Assembly (NCBI RefSeq): GCF_029023865.1
Contig: NZ_CP118969.1
Location: 806,001 to 870,000, forward strand
Source: Lactococcus lactis
Lineage (GTDB): Bacteria; Bacillota; Bacilli; Lactobacillales; Streptococcaceae
Length of the DNA stretch: 64,000 nucleotides
Reading direction: 5' to 3'
In this document: positions 59,648 to 64,000 of the stretch, one piece after another
Layout of the letters: each line of letters begins with the position of its first letter
Position numbering within the stretch: position 1 is the first letter of the stretch
Made by a program: the position numbers and the translations under genes
The notes under the pieces: generated by a model
The model's input: only the letters and a program-made list of their open reading frames with translations
Databases searched by the model: none
What the model was told of the DNA's origin: nothing

Positions 59648-60844
59648 ATGAAATTAGAAAAATTACCCGAGGAGTTTGTACAGGCCAAGCCGGTTTTAGA
59701 AAAAATAATCGAGCATGGGTTTGAAGCTTATTTTGTGGGAGGTTCTGTACGTGATATATTGCTTGGGCGAGAGATTCACGATGTGGATATTGCAACAAGT
59801 GCATATCCAGAGGAAATTAAAGATATTTTTCCTTATACCATTGATGTGGGAATCGAACATGGAACAGTACTTGTTTTAGCTGGAAAATCAGAAGCTGAAC
59901 ATTATGAAATTACTACTTTTCGGACAGAATCAAAATATACAGATTACAGACGGCCAGATCATGTGGATTTTGTCAGAGATTTACGAGAGGATTTAAAACG
60001 TCGTGACTTCACGGTCAATGCCTTTGCTTGTGATGTTAATGGGCAAATTATTGATTTGTTTGATGGACTGACGGATTTGAAGGAACGCAGGCTAACAGCG
60101 GTTGGTAGCGCTTTGGAACGTTTTAATGAAGATGCTTTACGGATTATGCGGGCCATGCGATTCGCAGCAACTTTAGACTTTCAAATTGAAAATAAAACTT
60201 TCTTAGCGATGTGTGAGTCGGCTCACTTACTGGAAAAAATCTCAGTTGAACGAATTTTTATTGAATTTGATAAGTTGTTGTTAGGTCAGGATTGGCGAAA
60301 TGGTTTGACCTTACTGCTTAAATCAGGGGCTTATAAATATTTACCAGATTTGCAAGATTCGGCCTTGAAAAAAGTACTGACAGACTTGTCAGTAGATTTT
60401 CATTTTCAGAATTCTGAGCAAGCATGGGCAGCTTTACTGACCAGATTTTCCAATGTTGATGTTAAAACATTTTTGCGAAAATGGAAAGTGTCCAATGAAT
60501 TTGCAAAATTTGTGGCAGACCTTGTATCAGCTTATGAACTTGACTCTTGGGATTTGATGAGTCTTTATCATTTTGGTTTAGAAAAAGTGCTTTTGGTTGA
60601 TGAATTGAAAGTGGCTTATGGTTTGAAGATTGATAGAGAACAAGCTGTCACTATTAATAACCAACTTCAAATTCATGATAAATCAGAGATTGTCATTGCT
60701 GGAAAAGATTTAATGGAGGAATTTTCGCTTGAACCTGGTCCAGAACTTGGTAAAATTTTAAAAATTATTGAAGAAAAAATTGTCAAAAATGAATTGAAAA
60801 ATGAGCAGGCTGCTATTTTTGCAGAAGTTAAAAAAATGCTCTGA
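59648..60844 (+). CDS. cca: CCA-adding tRNA nucleotidyltransferase
   Basis: Cca builds or repairs the CCA end of tRNAs. The 398-residue class II enzyme has FVGGSVRDILLGREIHDVDIATSA (about 29-52, with the GGSVRD loop and DxD metal motif), RRPDHVDFVRDLREDLKRRDFTVNA (about 99-123) and FNEDALRIMRAMRFAATL. The start at 59648 is favoured because the 18 upstream in-frame codons run through a terminator and the -10 box. The gene includes a 20-base CTGAC/GTCAG palindrome at 60375-60394 that encodes VLTDLSV. Confidence 0.94.
   Translation: MKLEKLPEEFVQAKPVLEKIIEHGFEAYFVGGSVRDILLGREIHDVDIATSAYPEEIKDIFPYTIDVGIEHGTVLVLAGKSEAEHYEITTFRTESKYTDYRRPDHVDFVRDLREDLKRRDFTVNAFACDVNGQIIDLFDGLTDLKERRLTAVGSALERFNEDALRIMRAMRFAATLDFQIENKTFLAMCESAHLLEKISVERIFIEFDKLLLGQDWRNGLTLLLKSGAYKYLPDLQDSALKKVLTDLSVDFHFQNSEQAWAALLTRFSNVDVKTFLRKWKVSNEFAKFVADLVSAYELDSWDLMSLYHFGLEKVLLVDELKVAYGLKIDREQAVTINNQLQIHDKSEIVIAGKDLMEEFSLEPGPELGKILKIIEEKIVKNELKNEQAAIFAEVKKML
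60375..60394. repeat. CTGAC/GTCAG palindrome inside cca
   Basis: TACTGACA-GACT-TGTCAGTA is identical to the centre of the intergenic element at 25012-25033. Confidence 0.8.
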
Positions 60845-60959
60845 TTAAATTTTACTGACAGAAATTTTGGCAAATAACCAATTGAAATTTAGTATTTATA
60901 ATAAATACAATTTCTTGGTTTCTAAGTAGTGTATTCTATAGATTATAAAGGAGAAATAA

Positions 60960-62384
60960 ATGAAAATTGAAAATCGCCGTAAAGGCTCATGTACAACAGT
61001 TCTTGTGGGAAGAAAAGCATCAATTGATGGTTCAACCATGATTGCTCGTAATGATGATGGACACGAAGCTTTGGATCCACAACGCTTTATTGTGATTCAA
61101 CCTGAAGAACAACCTCGTCATTATAAAGCTGTTTTATCTGATTTAGAATTAGATTTACCTGAAAATCCATTACGTTATACTTCAACGCCAAATGCAGTTT
61201 TAAAAGAAGGGATTTGGCCAGCGGCTGGGATTAATAGTGCTAATGTTGCGATGTCTGCAACAGAAACAATTACTACTAATCCAAGAATCTTGGGTCTTGA
61301 CCCTTATGTGGAAAATGGGATGGGTGAAGAAGACCTTGTAACACTTGTTTTACCATACATTAAAAGTGCTCGCGAGGGGGTTGAGCGTTTGGGACAATTA
61401 CTTAAGACTTATGGAACTTATGAGCCAAACGGGATTGCTTTTGCTGACAAAGAAGAAGTTTGGTGGTTAGAAACAATCGGTGGTCATCATTGGGCAGCAG
61501 TTCGTATTCCTGATGATTCTTATGTTGTAGCGCCAAATCGAATGAATATTGATGAATTCAAATTTGATAATGATGATTATATGTGTTCAAGTGATTTGAA
61601 ACAATTAATTGACGCAAATCATTTAAATCCTGATTTTGAAGGCTATGAAAGTCATTATAATTTACGTCATATCTTTGGCTCATCTTCAATCAAAGATTCT
61701 GTTTATAATAACCCGCGAACTTGGTATGGTCAAAACTTCTTGGGGAATCCATCTGAAGATCCACAAAATCAAGAACTTCCATTCATTTGTGAAGCTAGTC
61801 GAAAAATTACTGTTGAAGATGTTAAATTTGTTTTATCAAGTCATTTTGAAAATACAAAATATGATCCTTACGGCAGCACAAATAGTCCAGAAGAAAGAAA
61901 ACTTTTCCGTCCAATCGGAATAAATCGTAATCATAGTGTTCATATTTTGCAAGTTAGAAACAATGTTCCTGATGAATTAGCAGGAGTTCAATGGCTTGCT
62001 TTTGGAGCAAACACTTTCAATCATGTTGTACCATTCTACACTGCAATTAATGATACGCCAGCTTCTTATCGTGATGCTAAGGGAGAATATGATCCAACAA
62101 ATATGTACTGGTTGAGCGCAACAACAGCTGTTCTTGGTGATTCTAATTATGATTTATTTGTTGATTTACGAAATACTTTTGAATTAAATACCATGGCAAA
62201 ATTCCATGAAATTCAAAATGAGACAGATAAGAATTTTGAAACAGCTAAAGATAAAATTGCTTATTTGACTCAAGCAAATGAAAAATTAGCAGAGGCGGCG
62301 TTTAAAGCACAAACGGAACTTTTGGGACGTATGGTCGTTCTTGGTTCAGCTAATATGAAATTGCGTTTTGATTTTAATGACTAA
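60960..62384 (+). CDS. C69-family dipeptidase (PepD type)
   Basis: The 474-residue cytosolic enzyme hydrolyses dipeptides and supplies amino acids, as known for PepD of lactic acid bacteria. The Ntn nucleophile is Cys-11 in [25 protein letters not shown], so a 10-residue propeptide must be removed. Other landmarks are [10 protein letters not shown] (about 99), [17 protein letters not shown] and [19 protein letters not shown] (about 169-187). AAGGAGAA precedes the ATG. It is monocistronic with a terminator. Confidence 0.92.
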   Translation: MKIENRRKGSCTTVLVGRKASIDGSTMIARNDDGHEALDPQRFIVIQPEEQPRHYKAVLSDLELDLPENPLRYTSTPNAVLKEGIWPAAGINSANVAMSATETITTNPRILGLDPYVENGMGEEDLVTLVLPYIKSAREGVERLGQLLKTYGTYEPNGIAFADKEEVWWLETIGGHHWAAVRIPDDSYVVAPNRMNIDEFKFDNDDYMCSSDLKQLIDANHLNPDFEGYESHYNLRHIFGSSSIKDSVYNNPRTWYGQNFLGNPSEDPQNQELPFICEASRKITVEDVKFVLSSHFENTKYDPYGSTNSPEERKLFRPIGINRNHSVHILQVRNNVPDELAGVQWLAFGANTFNHVVPFYTAINDTPASYRDAKGEYDPTNMYWLSATTAVLGDSNYDLFVDLRNTFELNTMAKFHEIQNETDKNFETAKDKIAYLTQANEKLAEAAFKAQTELLGRMVVLGSANMKLRFDFND

Positions 62385-62404
62385 TTTAGTTTAAAAATAA
62401 TTGT

Positions 62405-62434
62405 AAAAAAGTAGTTGAAAAACTACTTTTTTTA
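62405..62434 (+). terminator. pepD-type gene terminator
   Basis: AAAAGTAGTT and AACTACTTTT around GAAA with a T-run. Confidence 0.92.
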
Positions 62435-62522
62435 GTTTTCTTTAAAGTACAAAATGGTATAATACTAAATAAGTCTCAAAAATAGAAAAGGGAAAGAAAT
62501 AAATTCTAGAAAAAGTAAAAAA

Positions 62523-63017
62523 GTGAGAAAAGGCCGAGGAGGTAAAATTTTTGCGATTTTATTATTCATTGTCATATTTTTTGCTTTAATTATTTTTGGA
62601 GTAGTCATGATTGGACGCCAAGTCATTTCAAGTCAAACGGATAATATTGTTGCCCAACTTTTACCGAATTCAGGAAATGGAACTAATGGAGTAAGTCAAA
62701 TAATGACAGCAACACCATCAGCTATTGCCACAAAATTAAATGAAAATGCAGATGTAATTAAGAGTCAATCGCAAGGAATGATAAGTTCAGCAAAAGCAAC
62801 GAGCACTGGCTCTAAAGTGACTTACACCTTGGAATCCTCTAAACTCAATAAAACAACCGTTGGCGCCCTTTTATTAGCAAGTGGTGACCAAGTTGAAGAA
62901 GTAGCGGATAAAGTGTTAGATTCAATGAAAAAAGCTGGGGTTGCTCAACCTAAATTGCAAGTTGATTTGACTGATGATAAGGGGAATGTTATCAAAACGT
63001 TGAATTATAGTGCTTAA
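62523..63017 (+). CDS. Hypothetical membrane-anchored protein (possibly DUF4854-like)
   Basis: The 164-residue protein has a basic amino end (RKGRGGK), one membrane helix (about 9-31), and an extracellular part of about 130 residues. The end KKAGVAQPKLQVDLTDDKGNVIKTLNY resembles DUF4854-type domains, but only weakly. The start is doubtful: GTG at 62523 has no ribosome-binding site, and the GGGAAAG at 62490 stands 26 bases away; the frame is open upstream without a standard start after that site. A terminator follows. Confidence 0.6.
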   Translation: MRKGRGGKIFAILLFIVIFFALIIFGVVMIGRQVISSQTDNIVAQLLPNSGNGTNGVSQIMTATPSAIATKLNENADVIKSQSQGMISSAKATSTGSKVTYTLESSKLNKTTVGALLLASGDQVEEVADKVLDSMKKAGVAQPKLQVDLTDDKGNVIKTLNYSA

Positions 63018-63032
63018 AATTGGATTTTACAA

Positions 63033-63068
63033 AAAAACAACATTTATTCAGTTAAATGTTGTTTTTTT
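63033..63068 (+). terminator. Terminator before the Fe-ADH gene
   Basis: ACAACATTTA (63037-63046) and TAAATGTTGT (63053-63062) with a T-run. Confidence 0.92.
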
Positions 63069-63119
63069 GAATCTTAAGTGATAGAATATTCTAATAATTA
63101 CTTAATTAGGAGGAAAATT

Positions 63120-64000
63120 ATGAATATCTCAGAAGAAGTACGTCCCGGAGCCAATAGATATGTGAGTGGTCAAGGAATTTTGCAAGATTTAGAAAGCTAT
63201 CTTGCGTCTTTTAATAAACTTGCAATAATTACTGGGGAAAAATCTTTTCAGGTTTTTCAAGATTTTTATCCTAAAGACTTAAGTTATCCTGTTTTTCATT
63301 ATGATGGCTCGGCCTCTATCGAAAATGGAAAAAAACTGGCCAAAGAAATTGGTCAATCCGATGGCCTTCTTGCAATTGGCGGAGGGCGTTTGATTGATAC
63401 TTGTAAAGTTGTAGCCCAGGAGCTAAACTGTGAGTTAATTATTATTCCGACCTTGGTTTCTAATTGTGCTCCTTACACACCGGTTGCAGCTCTTTATCAC
63501 CCTGACCATACTTTTGATAAAGTGGGTTATTTAAATAAAGTGAGCTATTTAACTTTAGTTGATTATGATTTTTTATTGGCAACACCTCATGATTATTTTG
63601 TTGCTGGAATCGGGGATACACTCGCCAAATGGTATGAAATGGAAGGAATCGTTCGTCAGGTTTCACAGGAAGAACTTTCAGCCTCAGTTCGTTTGGGATT
63701 TGCGAGTGCAAAGGAAATTTTTAAAATATTATTTGCTGATTCTAAAGCAGCACTTAATGATTTGGCTGAACAGAAAGTGACGCCAGCTTTTGGGCGAGTT
63801 GTTGATACAATCATTGAACTTTCAGGAACAGTTGGAGGTTTTGCTGGGACTTATGGAAGGATGTCAGGGGCTCATGCGCTTCATAATGGCCTATCACTTT
63901 GCTCAGAGACACATCCTATTTTACATGGCTCAAAAGTCGCTTATGGAGTCTTGGTACAATTGGCTTATACGGGAGATACTTCAGAAATTGAAAAACTCTT
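63120..64000 (+). CDS. Iron-containing alcohol dehydrogenase / glycerol dehydrogenase family (3' end outside window)
   Basis: The gene begins at ATG 63120 with the strong site AGGAGG and runs past the end of the window (293 codons seen). It has the family start EEVRPGANRYVSGQGIL, the NAD-binding AIGGGRLIDTCKVVA (about 86-100), the Asp metal ligand in AGIGDTLAKWYE (about 166), and the metal histidines in SGAHALHNGL (about 254) and HPILHGSKVAYG (about 270). This is the order seen in glycerol dehydrogenases and related enzymes; the exact substrate is uncertain. Confidence 0.87.
   Translation, partial: MNISEEVRPGANRYVSGQGILQDLESYLASFNKLAIITGEKSFQVFQDFYPKDLSYPVFHYDGSASIENGKKLAKEIGQSDGLLAIGGGRLIDTCKVVAQELNCELIIIPTLVSNCAPYTPVAALYHPDHTFDKVGYLNKVSYLTLVDYDFLLATPHDYFVAGIGDTLAKWYEMEGIVRQVSQEELSASVRLGFASAKEIFKILFADSKAALNDLAEQKVTPAFGRVVDTIIELSGTVGGFAGTYGRMSGAHALHNGLSLCSETHPILHGSKVAYGVLVQLAYTGDTSEIEKL

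Overview
The window is an AT-rich low-GC Firmicute chromosome segment that I read as Lactococcus (L. lactis / L. cremoris group). The basis is the order pyrR-pyrP-pyrB-carA behind a PyrR-type attenuator, an IS982 element, a lactococcal WxL/csc surface cluster, separate thiolase and HMG-CoA reductase genes beside a divergent HMG-CoA synthase gene, and CovR, GlnR-box and CodY-box features close to known lactococcal ones. The species is inferred; no rRNA gene is present.

Layout. 1-4.8 kb: the 3' end of ffh, a SpeG-like acetyltransferase, a small NADP-binding protein, azlCD, and a DUF1858 + DUF438 pair. 4.8-7.2 kb: proB and proA, split by a GC-richer structured spacer. 7.2-9.3 kb: a zinc-type efflux pump with its ArsR repressor, and an M50-type membrane peptidase. 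9.3-13.7 kb: the pyr operon. 13.7-17.2 kb: an LPXTG wall protein with an 18-bp tandem repeat, a membrane-anchored phosphoesterase and a CHAP-domain secreted protein. 17.2-19.3 kb: a probable small RNA, a pyrimidine-dimer glycosylase homologue, and a membrane protein whose last codons were rewritten by IS982. 19.4-25 kb: rpmE2, a YceD protein, covRS, and amtB-glnK under two GlnR boxes. 25-31 kb: murD, murG, divIB, obg. 31.3-42 kb: a surface-complex operon (small LPXTG protein, four WxL proteins, a 1618-residue WxL protein, a DUF916/DUF3324 partner), then an XRE regulator. 42-49.2 kb: queA, a hydrolase, nagB, and the upper mevalonate genes. 49.3-64 kb: rpsP, khpA, hemH, a hydrolase, an AraC regulator divergent from a DMT transporter, proC, rimM-trmD, DUF1149, degV, dapB, a GNAT gene, cca, a C69 dipeptidase, a small membrane protein and a truncated Fe-ADH gene.

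How the genes work together. proB, proA (5 kb) and proC (54 kb) make the whole glutamate-to-proline route although they are unlinked. pyrRPB-carA makes early pyrimidine precursors under UMP-sensing attenuation. thiolase, HMG-CoA synthase and HMG-CoA reductase make mevalonate. The 31.8-41.7 kb genes should build one surface complex: the DUF916 protein holds WxL proteins, and the small LPXTG protein shares their mature N-terminal motif.

Main leads for follow-up: (1) a pair of inverted copies of one 20-bp palindrome upstream of the WxL operon, the proximal copy overlapping the -35 box and a CodY-like box; (2) at least five genes whose -10 box lies 6-8 bases from the start codon without a ribosome-binding site, suggesting leaderless mRNAs; (3) a family of short palindromes built from TTACTGACAG / CTGTCAGTAA in intergenic regions and once inside cca; (4) several structured non-coding intervals (5.7, 14.9, 17.3, 24.6 and 59.5 kb); (5) an unusual thiolase-HMG-CoA reductase junction with a 14-codon ORF, a hairpin and a remote Shine-Dalgarno sequence. 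All calls were made by eye; spacing and palindromes were counted on the given sequence, while family assignments rest on remembered motifs.
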